A stretch of 64,000 nucleotides of DNA from Asterias amurensis. Lineage: Eukaryota > Echinodermata > Asteroidea > Forcipulatida > Asteriidae. This document shows, one piece after another, positions 35,828-46,785 of the stretch. Position numbers and translations under genes: made by a program. The notes beneath the pieces are model-generated. The model was not told the DNA's origin. It ran no database searches and saw nothing but the letters and a program-made list of their open reading frames with translations. The DNA lies in NCBI RefSeq assembly GCF_032118995.1, contig NC_092651.1:27928938-27992937 (forward strand). The letters are read 5' to 3'. The stretch's first letter is position 1. Every line of letters starts with the position of its first letter.

Positions 35828-36760
35828 TTAAACATGAGGACCCCAAGATGATATTTATACAGTTTAAAAATATTGAGTGTTTTAAATTGCTTGAAAATGG
35901 GTGCAGTGTGCTCTCTAAAGCTAGAATTGGGTATAACTCTGTACGATTAATAGCTTGTTCAGGTAAGAAGCATGAGTATTTCCCCAGGCTAGAATTCCGT
36001 ATTGAAAGTGGGGCAATGCCAGCGTATTATAAATAGAGAAAAGCACATTTCTAGGCAGAATATGTTGAAGTTTACGTAAAACACCCAAAATTTGGGAAAC
36101 TGATGTGTAAATCTTTTGGCAGTGAGACTTCCATGTAAGGTTGTTGTCAATTATAACACCTAGAAATCTAAAAGAATTAACTTGGCTTATTTTAGAGTTG
36201 TTTATATAAATATTGATGTTGTCATCTTTATATATATTTGAAAATAACATAAAGCAAGTTTTCTTTTCATTAATTGATAGTTTGTTACATTTAAACCACA
36301 ATGAAACCTTATGCAGTTCTGAGTTCATTACTGAAACTGCCTCCTTTAAGTTACTATGACTAAAGAAAACATTGGTGTCATCAGCAAAAAGAATAAAGGA
36401 TAACAATTTCGAAGAATTACAGATATCGTTTATATATAAGAGAAAGAGTATTGGACCTAGAATTGAGCCTTGAGGTACGCCACATTTAATAGTTTTAGAT
36501 GTAGAGTCATAATCTTTCCAATGAACGAATTGTTTCCTATCAAAGAAATAGCTTTTGAACCAGTCCAAGGCCTTTCCCCTAATTCCATACCTCTCAAGCT
36601 TTGAAAGTAAGATAACATGATCAATAGTGTCGAATGCCTTTGAAAGGTCCAAGAACAATCCTACATGTACATGTATAGTGTGGTTACATTTATCAATAGA
36701 CGAACTGATTTTGTCAACAAGGTCTATAAGCACCATTTGGGTTGAGAAGTTAGTTATGCA
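35828..36760 (-). pseudogene. LINE RT domain fragment, CR1/Jockey type
   Basis: A 271-residue open frame (36736-35921) holds most of a reverse transcriptase: GLFLDLSKAFDTIDHVIL near 36640, GIRGKALDWFKSYF, GVPQGSILGPILFLLYIND near 36450, FADDTNVF near 36375 (catalytic pair of the FADD box) and LWFKCNKLSINEKKTCFM. It ends in the connection region (FLGVIIDNNLTWKSH, LRKLQHILP). After one frame change the reading continues HTAPIFKQFKTLNIFKLYKYH down to about 35830, where the TIR transposon begins. The upstream endonuclease part is missing beyond 36760. The RT core itself is uninterrupted. It is of the same general type as the remains at 15.5 kb. Confidence 0.85.
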
Positions 36761-37090
36761 GAATATTATACTTAGTTATAAAGGTATTAAAGGGTTTAAA
36801 CGCTAGGTGGAAAAAACATCTTAATTACTACGTTTTGCGTTCTTTTCCAAGCTTTTGTTTTACTTAACTCGTGTTGTTGAATAATTTGACACACAAAAAA
36901 GAGAAAAAAGGTAGTTTTGCTGATCATTTTTGATTTCTTTGTCAAGTAAAATTGATAGATGAATGTGCAAAGAGAATGATTATCCCCCCCCCAAAAAAAA
37001 ATTTGACGATTCCAACCTGAATTCACTTTGCACGTCGTTTACTCGAAATTAAGAGATGCGACTTTGTCCGGGTTTCGTGGGAACAGGTCA
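36761..37090. other. unassigned AT-rich DNA
   Basis: Nothing recognised. Confidence 0.3.
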
Positions 37091-37420
37091 CAAATGTACT
37101 TGAATAAAGAGGTCTGAAGCAGTGCTTGCATCTTTTAAACATGAAAATATAAACAACCAGGTCCCAGTGATTGGTCCACTCTTATGTAACAACTCCCCAA
37201 ACTTGCTGCTACAAATGTACTTGAATAAAGAGGTCTGAAGCAGTGCTTGCATCTTTTAAATATGAAAATATAAACAACCAGGTAGTCCACTCTTATATAA
37301 CAACTCCCCAAACCTGCTGCTACAAATGTACTTTAGTATAGAGGTCTGAAGCAGTATTGATCCTTTAGAAATGAAAATATTAACAACCAGGTCCTAGTTG
37401 ATATGGAACTGCCTATATGG
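37091..37420. repeat. tandem repeat, about 120-bp unit, 3 copies
   Basis: Units begin near 37091, 37212 and 37323 with ACAAATGTACTT, and share AGAGGTCTGAAGCAGT, AACAACCAGGTC and AACTCCCCAAAC. Spacing is 121 and 111 bases; the third copy is the most diverged. Confidence 0.85.
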
Positions 37421-37478
37421 ATGCACAGAGCTTACGCTATATACCCCCAAACTTCAAATTTTTGCACTCAAAATGGCC

Positions 37479-37925
37479 TTACATGTGACTCTGTAGAAGA
37501 TGATTCATAAGGCACACAACCAACAATCCAATTTCTAATGGAATTTTGATTTGGGGATCAAGCAGGACAAGAATGGATATTCCCTGCTTTTCCATTGCCC
37601 AAAGGATGTCTTTATGAAGGAGTAGAAGAGATGTCTGAGTGCTATGAAAGCGCTTGAAGGCTGACTGAAGGGGCTCTTGAAGATTGTGCTCGCACATGTA
37701 GTTTGTCAACTGCTTAGCAACAACTCTTTTCAAAACCTTGGAGAGGAAAGAGAGATTGCTCACAAGGTGGTAATTCTTTAAGCTACATGTATTGTGATCT
37801 AGGGTTGGCTTCTTCAGGACAGGTGAAATTATGTCTGACTTTTTAGGGATGCATTCACAAGAGAGGTGATGGATGGGATGAGATTATCTAAGAACTGTTT
37901 GATCATCCATTAAGGTAGTGGGTCA
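37479..37925 (-). pseudogene. L2-type LINE RT fragment
   Basis: Minus-strand reading gives SDIISPVLKKPTL near 37840, KNYHLVSNLSFLSKVLKRVV near 37750, then LQEPLQSAFKRFHSTQTSLLLLHKDIL and ISILVLLD near 37560. These are the RT fingers of an L2-type LINE. At the point where the first catalytic Asp block (LDLSAAFDTVDH) should follow, the sequence changes to PQIKIPLEIGLL, which resembles a position just before a loop region, so about 35 residues have been deleted. Both ends are truncated. Confidence 0.75.
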
Positions 37926-39090
37926 CGGTTTGAAATTATAGTTTGTTTATAACAAAAGCTACCCAATATGTAGGCTTCATTTTTCAACCAGGACACAATT
38001 TAGGATACCCTGGATGGACAGAAAGATTATTTTACTGTATAATGTAAGTTTTGTTTTGTCTTGATTTTGTTTTGATTTCCAAGCAAAAAGACGTTTATGT
38101 GTGTGTGTGTTTAAAATGCTAACCACGAGTTTCTGGTGCCGATGACGTCAAGGGGTCAATGCATATCATTATCATAGATAAACAGGCTTAGACTGTCGGC
38201 TGAAAAAGTTGCACGGCGAGGTGCATTTTTGACTTGAATTACTTATTACTATTATATGCTAATTTTAAGCGTAAAAAAACCAGTATCTACGATGTCTATT
38301 TGGCCATAAGAGGGTAATAGTTAAAATATTGGTTGCTGAAATAAGTTTATTCCTAAGAGCTGGGTGGGTCGACCAATCAGAGACATCGGGATCATTCCCA
38401 TCTTCATCACCCCAATAATCCTGGCCAGGATCATCACCGTCATCACCATTACTTTCTTCTTCATCCTCATCATGAGTTCCAAACCAGTCGGTCACAACAC
38501 TGCTATCAGTGATGAATGAATGAATGATTTATTTATTCAGCCAACGTTAAAAAGTTAAAAACCTAAAACATCTGAAATTGTAGTGCACCTCGAGCTCTCT
38601 AGATTAACAATCACAAAATATATTTAAAAACATTGCGAAGAAAATACTAAAATAAAAATATTAACAAAAATATAAGCTACAAAAAGCAGAAAACAAACTA
38701 GTTATCTATATAGGATTTGAGGCATTGCATGGTGGGGTATCAATACATATTTGGTTTGCGGTAACACCATGTGTGTATCTACTTGCCAGGTAGAGTTGTT
38801 CTTAGGGAACTGTCTTGCTTTATTCTACTGCCGTGGAGTAGAAAATCGGAGGTTCGGGAGACTTCTCAGTTCTGAAAAGAACTGTCCTGCTTTTTAACTA
38901 TTACCAGGGCGGATGGTTTAGAAATTGACTGGACTACTACTTTAGCTATAGGATTTAGTTTATACGATCCACTTGGTTATTACATAATTCTTCAATGATA
39001 TTAAAATCACATAAACTTTCATATTGTTGATACCCATTGACCTATGTACCTCACTGAATTTGGCTTATTGATATTGAAATCAATTGATAA
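37926..39090. other. unassigned non-coding DNA
   Basis: A minus frame at 38265-38495 is strongly acidic (runs of Asp, Glu and Gly), with no domain. AT-rich remainder; a TGAATGAATGAATGA stretch lies near 38515. No other signal. Confidence 0.35.
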
Positions 39091-39168
39091 TTTTACATAA
39101 TATTACCCTCAATCAAATGGAAGTGCCCAGCTGTATTATGGCTAGGACAATGCCCTTGAGAATGCCCT

Positions 39169-40131
39169 CTACAGTGGCAGAGAAGTCTGGTTTCCCGACC
39201 CTGTGCTTTGTGCATCTCCAATAGCCTGCCCTTGCCCCTCATTCGCTTTTTCGTGAGCCATATGAAGTTTACACTCATGCTTCATGTGACCTGGGCGTTT
39301 ACAATAAAAACAGCGAATCGGGGGCCTGTCCTGCCGCCTTCCTGAGCCTTCATATATGCCCTGGCTAGTTACCGTCCCACCTTGTTTCACCACTGCTTGC
39401 ATAAGCAAAGTTATCTGTTCCTGCTGTTTGCAAAGAGTTTCTTGCTGTGCTTGCATACATTTAAGAATCTCTTGTTGCTGTTGCAACACTGTTTGCAACT
39501 GTGTATCCCCTTGGGACTTGTTAACTACATGGTTAATGCTAACATTAGCATCAGCCACTGGCTTGTCACTATTCAGATCATTTTCTGTACCTAGGTGATG
39601 CAAGTGCACACTTGCACCACGTCGAGAACCCCAAGGGTACTCCTCTAGATCTCTGAACAACTCGCGAGCTGAATCGCTCATTTCGGTAAAATCCTGATCC
39701 GGTTCAGCCAAATCTAAGCGCCTCAGCTCAAGCCTGACACCTTGATTTCTTGCGCCCGCCACAAACTGCCCAATCAAAACCCTATCTCTCAAACCCTTCA
39801 ATGCATCTTTCTCTGTTTCTGTAGCAACCTCTAAAATCTGAGCATGCATTCGCATGAGCGAGCGGAAAAAATCCATAAGGGATTCGTCTTCCCTTTGCCG
39901 TCTTTCAAAAAGGGCTTTCTGAAGGGCCTGTACTGACTCCTCTGCCCCAAACTGACGCCGAAGGAGTTTTTTTAGCGCTGCATAATCACCTGTTACATTC
40001 TCATTGTGGCATTTGATCTCATCAAGAGCAACACCCGCGAGATGGTGGACAACCACTTTAGCCCTATCTACCTCAGGGATACGACATTGTTGCAGATAAA
40101 CCTCTGGGCGATTCCAAGCAAACATGGACAT
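39169..40131 (-). mobile_element. Gag-like fossil of an LTR-type retroelement
   Basis: A stretch with a capsid-like helical region followed by a Gln-rich coiled segment and one CCHC zinc knuckle (CFYCKRPGHMKHEC), the hallmark of Gag proteins of Ty3/gypsy-like elements. It stands alone: no protease, RT or integrase was recognised on either side, and no flanking long terminal repeats were seen. It is therefore an isolated relic, or less likely a host-adopted Gag-derived gene. Age cannot be judged from one copy. Confidence 0.75.
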
Positions 40132-40878
40132 GACACCAAAAAATCTAAATTGTGTAACAACTTTCTTTCCACGTAAAAGTTATAACATATGAAAGGAAAC
40201 AGACATTTACTTTTTTTACACACTCTGTACCATTTTGTACAAATTCAGCTCATGTTTGCACAAGCTGTGAACAGACCCTAAAAAGTGAGCACATTAAGGT
40301 GATTTCTTCAAAGTTAAATTATTTTCCCCCACAAGGGTTTTTCCAGCAAAACTTTATTAGTTGTGATTAGCAGCAGGTACAACTATTTAAAATCCAGAAT
40401 GAATTTTAATTTGTGTTTCTCTTTTAAGCAATATGTGAGTGTACTTGTGGGAGCTTCGCGACTAACCGAGAGATGAAGTTATTTCAATTGCACGAAAAAT
40501 CCACTGACTATCTTCATGGCAATTCAAAATATGCTTCTACCCTTATTACCAAGTCTGAAATGAGTAAAGAAATCAACACTCTAGTTGGTGTATTTTAATA
40601 ACGAGTCATCAAAAAGTGTAATGCGACTAACCGGTAATGCGACTAACCATGCAATGTAATGCGACTAACCAAATCTTTTTTCAAGAGGACGCTGCTAAGA
40701 GGTCAGCAAAGCTTGACATCTTGGTTTTGACTTACTAGAGGACAATATTACATGAATCAAGAGATCTGGGGCTCTGCAGGTGCCACTCATGCCCTACCCA
40801 CAATGCATTTCCCATGCTGAAAACTATAACATGTGTTGTACATCATGTACCACTCCAATCTAGTTTCATCATTAACAT
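40132..40878. other. unassigned; holds GCGACTAACC repeats
   Basis: No gene. Four copies of a CGACTAACC motif are listed separately. Confidence 0.35.
40458..40672 (+). repeat. four copies of (TAATG)CGACTAACC
   Basis: GCGACTAACC occurs near 40458, 40623, 40639 and 40660, the last three preceded by AATG or TAATG and within 50 bases. The reverse complement, GGTTAGTCGCATTAC, is close to the GGTTAGTTACGTTAC motif repeated at 5487-5871. Confidence 0.6.
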
Positions 40879-41870
40879 ATGAAACAAAATAAAGAAAAGC
40901 AACCTTTCTTGGGAGTTGGAAACTTTCCTTGCTTGATAGATAAAGAGTTTCCTAGCTTGACTGTTGCAGAGGCTCGTATCTTAATGGATGGAGATCTTTC
41001 TTGCTCGATAGATGGAGAATGTCTTTGCTCCATATGTTTCTGGATATGTGGAGAGTTTCCTTGCTTGACTGATGGAGAACTTAGTGGCTGAATAGAAGAT
41101 GAATTTTGTTACTGTTGATCAAATGATGGAGACTTTACATTGCTCAATAGATGGAGAACTTCCTCGCTTGACTGATGGAGAATTTCCTTACTCAACTTAT
41201 AGAGAGGTTCCTTGCTCAATATTTGAAGAATTTCCTCGCTGACCTGATGAAGAATTTCCTCGCTGACACGAAGAAGAATTTCCTCGCTGACCTGATGGAG
41301 ATTGACCTTGCTTGACTGAATGAGAGGTTCCTTGCTTGATAGGTGGAGAATTTCCTCGCTTGACTGATGGAGAATTTCCTTACTCAACTGATAGAGAGGT
41401 TCCTTGCTCAATATTTGAAGAATTTCCTCGCTGACCTGATGAAGAATTTCCTTGCTGACCTGATGAAGAATTTCCTCGCTGACCTGATGGAGAATTTCCT
41501 CGCTGACCTGATGGAGAATTTCCTCGCTGACCTGATGGAGAATTTCCTCGCTAACCTGATGGAGATTGACCTTGCTTGACTGAATGAGAGGTTCCTTGCT
41601 TGATAGGTGGAGAATTTCCTCGCTGGCCTACCGTAGAATTCCCTCACTGACCTGTCGGAGAATTCCCTCGCTGGCCTGGCGGAGAATTCCCTCGCTGGCC
41701 TGATGAAGAATGACCTTGCTTGACTGATGGAGAGGTTCCTTGCTTGATAGATGGACAGTTTCGTCGCTGGCCTGATGGAGAATTCCCTCGCTGGCCTGAT
41801 GGAGAATTCCTGTGATGGCCTGATGAAGAATGACCTTGCTTGACTGATGGAGAGGTTCCTGACTCTTGGC
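40879..41870. repeat. minisatellite with 24-bp unit
   Basis: Built from variants of GAGAATTTCCTCGCTGACCTGATG (24 bases split as GAGAATTTCCTCGCT plus GACCTGATG). Longer blocks containing GATTGACCTTGCTTGACTGA and GAGAGGTTCCTTGCTTGATA recur. Since the unit is a multiple of three, frames on both strands stay open (for example Asn-Phe-Leu-Ala-Asp-Leu-Met-Glu repeats); I regard them as by-products. Confidence 0.9.
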
Positions 41871-42184
41871 ATTACACACTATTGGTCAAGTGTCTGTAAT
41901 GGCTTCCACCTTACAAGAATCAACAATAAAAACCAGCTTGTACAAATGTCTAAATCACAAAGAATGTTGTTAATTACTAAGTTGGGCAGAGTGACTGACC
42001 CTCTCCACACTTTTGTGACTGATGTTCCCTCTCAGTCAGTGCTTTACAGTGCATCTTAACACTCTAATATTATCTTTGATTGTTCCTGTTTTGTTAACAA
42101 ATCGATTCCATGTTAGGCTGTGGGCCAATCATGGTGAAAGGAACCAGTTGACTTGTGCTAGCAGTCTCTGACAGGGTAACTATA
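41871..42184. other. unassigned non-coding DNA
   Basis: Nothing recognised. Confidence 0.3.
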
Positions 42185-42574
42185 TTAAAGGAACACGTTG
42201 CCTTGGATCGGACGAGTCGGTCAAAACAAAAGCGTTTGTAACCGTTTTTTATAAAATGCATATGGTTGGAAAGATGTTGTAAAAGTAGAATACAATGATC
42301 CACACAAGTTTGCCTCGAAATTGCGTGGTTTTCCTTCTACTGTGCGAACTAACATGGTCGGCCATTTATGGGAGTCAAAATTTTGACCCCCATAAATGGC
42401 CGACGTGTTAGTCGACAAGGTAAAAGGAAAACCACGCAATTTCGAGGCATGTTTGTGTGGATCATTGTATTCTACTTTTACAACATCTTTCTACCCATAT
42501 GCATTTTATAAAAAACGGTTACAAACGCTTTTCAAAGACCAACTAGACCGATCCAAGGCAACGTGTTCCTTTAA
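42185..42574. mobile_element. TTAA-flanked palindromic MITE, 390 bp
   Basis: TTAAAGGAACACGTTGCC at 42185 and its inverse GGCAACGTGTTCCTTTAA ending at 42574 are the ends of an almost full-length palindrome: each half (about 190 bases) is the inverse of the other around a centre near 42380 (GGGAGTCAAAATTTTGACCCCC). TTAA at both borders points to a piggyBac- or Kolobok-mobilised MITE. Open frames on both strands mirror each other and are not genes. Confidence 0.92.
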
Positions 42575-42798
42575 GGTTTTCCACCTGCTTTGAAGTGGAG
42601 AAGTAAGTGCTTGTAGATGATCATTAGTTGCTCACCATCACCCAGTCTTCTTGCATCAGTAAAATCTAAAGCAAGTAGCCCAATACAATTAAGGCATTCC
42701 ACACATCTTGTATAAATACATGGTCCTCCTGGTCATTAGATGAATGTAGTGATTTGGTGACAGTGATCCTGGCCGACTTGATTGTATCATGTTGGTAG
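42575..42798. other. unassigned non-coding DNA
   Basis: Nothing recognised in this short interval. Confidence 0.3.
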
Positions 42799-44097
42799 TC
42801 TTTAGCCCTTTTCACACGAGAGCCGAAGACCAACGTCCCTTGTTGTGGGCGCCAGTCGTCTGTCACAAAGGTTGTTTGCGATTTCATGACCAACATTCAC
42901 ACGACCACGCACATTGCGTTCCCGACGTCCCTTGTTTATGCGAGATCGCACTGTGGGTTGTTTATCAGTTCGCTGGTGCTCTGTCAGTGTCCCGTGCAAT
43001 GTCATGTGTTTGCTTTAGGTTACCATCGATCATTTTTTGGCGCAGCAATGTGTTTTCCAGGCATAAGAATCTTCCGGATTTTTCACCTTAAAATAATGTG
43101 TTCTCCGAGTTCATTCAGTGTAAATTTAAATTAAAAAACGATAGATAAGCGAGAGGGTTTGCGTCCACACCACTATTTTTTGCGTGCGTTAAAAGACGCT
43201 CAGAGTGTTTCTCGATCGGATTCAACCCTTGCTAGATGTTGACGTCGGCAGAGTATGCATGTGTGGAGAATTAGCGGCGAAATACATGTACTTCAATTGT
43301 ACAGCGATTGATCACAACCAAATTCTTACTACCTCCTGTAATAGAGTAAGGAAAAGTCCTACTTGTGTTTTGTATGTGCAGTGCGCGCAATGTGTATGCT
43401 TTCGTTGAACATCAAAAGGACTGACTGTCAAGTCTATCTGCACACGTGTGTTTACAGATTTTCTTTCCCGTTTTTGATGCAATCAAAATGACACTGGGTA
43501 GTCGTTACATGTTTTGCAACGTCAAGCCGTTTGGATATCAAAGAAATTGACAAAATGATAACAAATAAACGATTTCTCAGCGTCCCGACTCCAAAGATGA
43601 ATGTATCCGAAAGCATTTTATTTGAAATTGCAAGCGGAAAGGCCAGATTCAAGGCTTTCTTGATCGGAAGCTTCTTGGTCATAGAAACAAACTTTGACTT
43701 TGAGGAAAGCATAAAATAAACTAATTTTCAATTTGTGCTGCCGACACCATTTTGTTGGATGTGGAATATACGAACTTTCTCCATCAGGTAATGACGTGTA
43801 CTGCTTAAAAGTTTGTGCGTAAAGAAACCCCATGGTTTGTGCATGCATGATCGTTGTGCGATCACCGAGGACCTTTGTAATCTACTGTGTGTCGTTTCAC
43901 ACGAGTGACTCGGCGATTCTAAACAGGGTTGCAATTTTTTGGAGGAGGTCTTGATCCCGGTTGTTTATTACGCGGGTCCCTGGCGATTTCATCACTCGGA
44001 TTCATTTCACACGACGCAAATTTGTGATTATATAACGGGAATGCGATTTCGTTCCCAACGACCATGGTTTAGAAAGCTCGTGTGAAACGGGCTCTAG
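42799..44097. mobile_element. non-autonomous TIR element, about 1.3 kb
   Basis: The left end TTTAGCCCTTTTCACACGAG and the right end, read inversely, TCTAGAGCCCGTTTCACACGAG form imperfect terminal repeats. Subterminal phrases (CACACGAC, ATCGCA, TTCCCGACG or TTCCCAACGACC) also occur near both ends in inverse orientation. No transposase motif inside; several 60-100 residue frames lack any domain. Target duplication not evident. Confidence 0.55.
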
Positions 44098-44376
44098 AGG
44101 ACCTTTCTTTGTATTTGTATGACTTTTTTGTTGTTCACATTGGAACGGGATTCTTCTTGAATAAGTGTGAAAATGACAAAGTGTCAGATAGAATACATGG
44201 TATAGGTTCTCTTTCCCTAGTTTAAATACGCTTTCTTTTGTTACGTGCGCCTAATTCATTACAATGTTAAAAAGGAACTAAGGCACGATAGAGACATTTG
44301 ACAAGGAAGAGTGAAACCTAACCAGCGATTATATTCACAAAGATAATTTATTTTATACTCGAACAACAATATTTAA
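44098..44376. other. unassigned non-coding DNA
   Basis: Ordinary AT-rich flank between the TIR element and the LINE. Confidence 0.3.
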
Positions 44377-46305
44377 AGCAATAGAACAATTAATAATGTA
44401 CATGGCAAATTGGCAATACAACGACAAGAATATCGCAACCAATGTAAAGTAGTTAGGAATTTGATCAACCAGGCAAAGATCATCCATTATTCATCTCAAG
44501 TACAAGAATCCTCAGGAGATCAAAAGAAGCTCTTCAAGATAATTGGTAAGTTGCTGCTCAAACCCAAAACCCCTGTCCTTCCATCCACCTACAATGACCA
44601 GGACTTAGCAAATGAGTTCCAGAAATTCTTTGTCACCAAGATTTCAGACATCCGCTCATCATTTTCATCAGTCCCTTACAACGTGCCGCAGACATTGCCA
44701 CAACTTCAACCAGAGTGTAGACTATCTGTGTTTGAGCCTGCCACTGTTGATGAGATTCAAAGGGTTATTATGAAATCTCCTTCAAAATCCTGTGAGCTGG
44801 ATCCAGTATCAACATCCATGATAAAGCAAAACATTGATATATTTGTACCCTACATCACTAAGCTTGTAAATGAATCTCTCAGTTCCGGTTGTTTCCCCGA
44901 TAGCCTCAAAGTTTCCTACATCAGGCCGCTCATCAAGAAACCAAACCTGGACAAGGAGATATTCAAAAACTACAGACCGGTTGCAAACTTAAAATATCTT
45001 GGAAAAGTCATCGAACGAGTAGTGTCATCACGTATTTCTGATCACATTCATACTTTCAACCTGTCCGACGTGTTCCAGTCAGCATACAAACCTTTCCATG
45101 GGACCGAGGCTGCACTAGTCCGTGTGAGCAACGATATTCTCTCTTCTATGGACAATGGTAACCTTACAGCACTAGTCCTGCTAGACTTGAGTGCTGCTTT
45201 TGACACTGTTGATCATAACATCCTTCTCTCTCGGCTCCAGAATCACCTTGGCATAGAGGACACAGCCCTAGCATGGTGCAAATCGTATCTCCACAACAGA
45301 ACTCAGCATGTATGTATTGGCACTGCGATATCCGACCCTGTTGTTTTGAACTACTCTGTGCCACAGGGGTCGGTACTCGGCCCGCAGTGGTTTACGCTGT
45401 ACACTTTACCGATTCGTGACATCATCCTCAAATTTAATCTGAATTACCATGTGTACGCAGACGACACTCAGCTATACATCACGTTTAAATCTTCTCAAGA
45501 AAACGCCAATGCATCTATTGCAAGACTTGAGAAATGCATCCAAGAGATTCGACGTTGGACACAACAAAACTTCCTGAAGTTAAATGATGATAAGACAGAG
45601 TTCCTTTTATTTGGGTCACGTCAACAGTTAACTAAGGTTTCAGTGCCATACATCTCCATCGGTGATGCTCGGATAGCTCCCTCGCTGAAAGCTCGGAACT
45701 TAGGGGTTATTTTTGATTCATCGATGACACTTCAGCCACACATCAACAACATTGTTCGTTTATCATCATATCACATCAGGAATATAGGTAAGATTCGCAA
45801 GTACTTGGACAAAAGTGCCACTGAAAAGGTCATTCACGCATTTGTTACTTCTCGTCTTGACAACGGCAATGCTCTTCTCTACAGTCTTCCTAACAACCAG
45901 ATTTCCCGACTTCAACGGCTCCAAAATACTGCTGCCCGCATTGTGACACTGTCTAAAAAATCCTGTTCTATCACCCCCATTCTGAAACAACTACACTGGC
46001 TCCCTATCTCTCAACGAATCATCTTCAAGCTGATGCTCATTGTCCACAAAGCTCTAAATGGCAAGGCTCCCCACTATATTTCTGAACTGCTTCAAGTTTA
46101 CACTCCATCAAGGAATCTTCGATCAAGTTCCATGCTTCTCCTCATTGAACCCAAGTCTCGACACTCATGGGGTGACAGGTCTTTTTCTGTAGCCGCGCCA
46201 CGCATCTGGAACTCTCTACCACTTAATCTTCGATCTTGTCTTTGTACCGCAAAATTCAAGTCTCTTCTCAAAACTTATCTTATGTCACAGGTTTTCAATG
46301 ACTAA
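44377..46305 (+). CDS. LINE reverse transcriptase (L2/Crack type), 5' truncated but open
   Basis: ORF2 C-terminal part of a non-LTR retrotransposon that copies RNA into DNA at a nicked target. The frame is open for over 630 codons. In order it shows the pre-RT region (NLINQAKIIHY near 44470), FQSAYKPFHGTEAALVR near 45075, LVLLDLSAAFDTVDHNILL near 45170 with the first catalytic Asp, VPQGSVLGP near 45360, YADDTQLY near 45450 with the catalytic pair intact, and the thumb NFLKLNDDKTEFLLFG. The conserved C-terminus (SITPILKQLHWLPI, GDRSFSVAAPRIWNSLPLNLR) ends at a stop at 46303. The endonuclease domain is absent because the copy is truncated on the 5' side near 44377; the first ATG-like start is not biologically meaningful. 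Intact catalytic residues and lack of stops suggest a fairly young insertion. The 3' end carries a TAT microsatellite tail. Confidence 0.93.
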   Translation, partial: SNRTINNVHGKLAIQRQEYRNQCKVVRNLINQAKIIHYSSQVQESSGDQKKLFKIIGKLLLKPKTPVLPSTYNDQDLANEFQKFFVTKISDIRSSFSSVPYNVPQTLPQLQPECRLSVFEPATVDEIQRVIMKSPSKSCELDPVSTSMIKQNIDIFVPYITKLVNESLSSGCFPDSLKVSYIRPLIKKPNLDKEIFKNYRPVANLKYLGKVIERVVSSRISDHIHTFNLSDVFQSAYKPFHGTEAALVRVSNDILSSMDNGNLTALVLLDLSAAFDTVDHNILLSRLQNHLGIEDTALAWCKSYLHNRTQHVCIGTAISDPVVLNYSVPQGSVLGPQWFTLYTLPIRDIILKFNLNYHVYADDTQLYITFKSSQENANASIARLEKCIQEIRRWTQQNFLKLNDDKTEFLLFGSRQQLTKVSVPYISIGDARIAPSLKARNLGVIFDSSMTLQPHINNIVRLSSYHIRNIGKIRKYLDKSATEKVIHAFVTSRLDNGNALLYSLPNNQISRLQRLQNTAARIVTLSKKSCSITPILKQLHWLPISQRIIFKLMLIVHKALNGKAPHYISELLQVYTPSRNLRSSSMLLLIEPKSRHSWGDRSFSVAAPRIWNSLPLNLRSCLCTAKFKSLLKTYLMSQVFND

Positions 46306-46433
46306 TTTTGTTGTGTCTGTTTTTCTTTGTGTTGTGTTTTTGTTTTGTTTTGTTTTGGTTTACTGCGCCTTGAACACCCAGCAGGGTGGATATGTGCGCA
46401 TTACAAGTCTTATTATTATTATTATTATTATTA
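46306..46433 (+). mobile_element. LINE 3' UTR and (ATT)n tail
   Basis: About 100 bases of T- and G-rich 3' UTR (containing GCGCCTTGAACACCCAGCAGG) end in a TTATTATTA run of about eight units at 46408-46433. Short microsatellite tails instead of poly-A are usual for L2/CR1-type LINEs, so this marks the insertion's 3' border. Confidence 0.85.
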
Positions 46434-46559
46434 TGGCAGATTTAATACAATTCAAATAAAAAACCCTAAGATTATAGCTACCGGAAGTTTGATGACTGGG
46501 TTTGATGTGCTGGTTACACAGTGTCTCTTCTAAATTGACGTCTGGCACTAGATTGGTAT

Positions 46560-46785
46560 ATCTGGGGAGAGCCTCAAACCTGGCATGGGTTTAGGCCATC
46601 TAGGAAGAGCCTCAAAACCGGGCGTGGGTTTTAGGCCATCGGAGCGCAAGAACCGGGTGGTTCAAACCATCAACTTGAAGGAGAAAGAGCACAGTTTTGA
46701 CTGACTGTCTCTGTGCAAGAACTGGTTGGTTTAAACCATCAACTTGAAGGAGAAAGAGCACAGTTTTGACTGACTGTCTCTATAA
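46560..46785. repeat. tandem duplications (about 45 bp x2 and 69 bp x2)
   Basis: GAGCCTCAAA-C-GGC-TGGGTTT-AGGCCATC is repeated twice (46569, 46610). Next is a 69-base unit with AACCATCAACTTGAAGGAG at 46665 and 46734. The second pair is nearly identical. Confidence 0.85.

Noticed and set aside
38265-38495. Acidic protein
   Set aside because: Low-complexity Asp/Glu-rich frame without domain, splice sites or homologous context in the window.
40879-41879. Leu-, Phe- and Ser-rich repeat proteins
   Set aside because: Open frames through the 24-bp minisatellite on both strands with no start context or non-repeat domain.
42094-42593. Two mirrored small genes
   Set aside because: They are the two halves of a palindromic MITE read on opposite strands.
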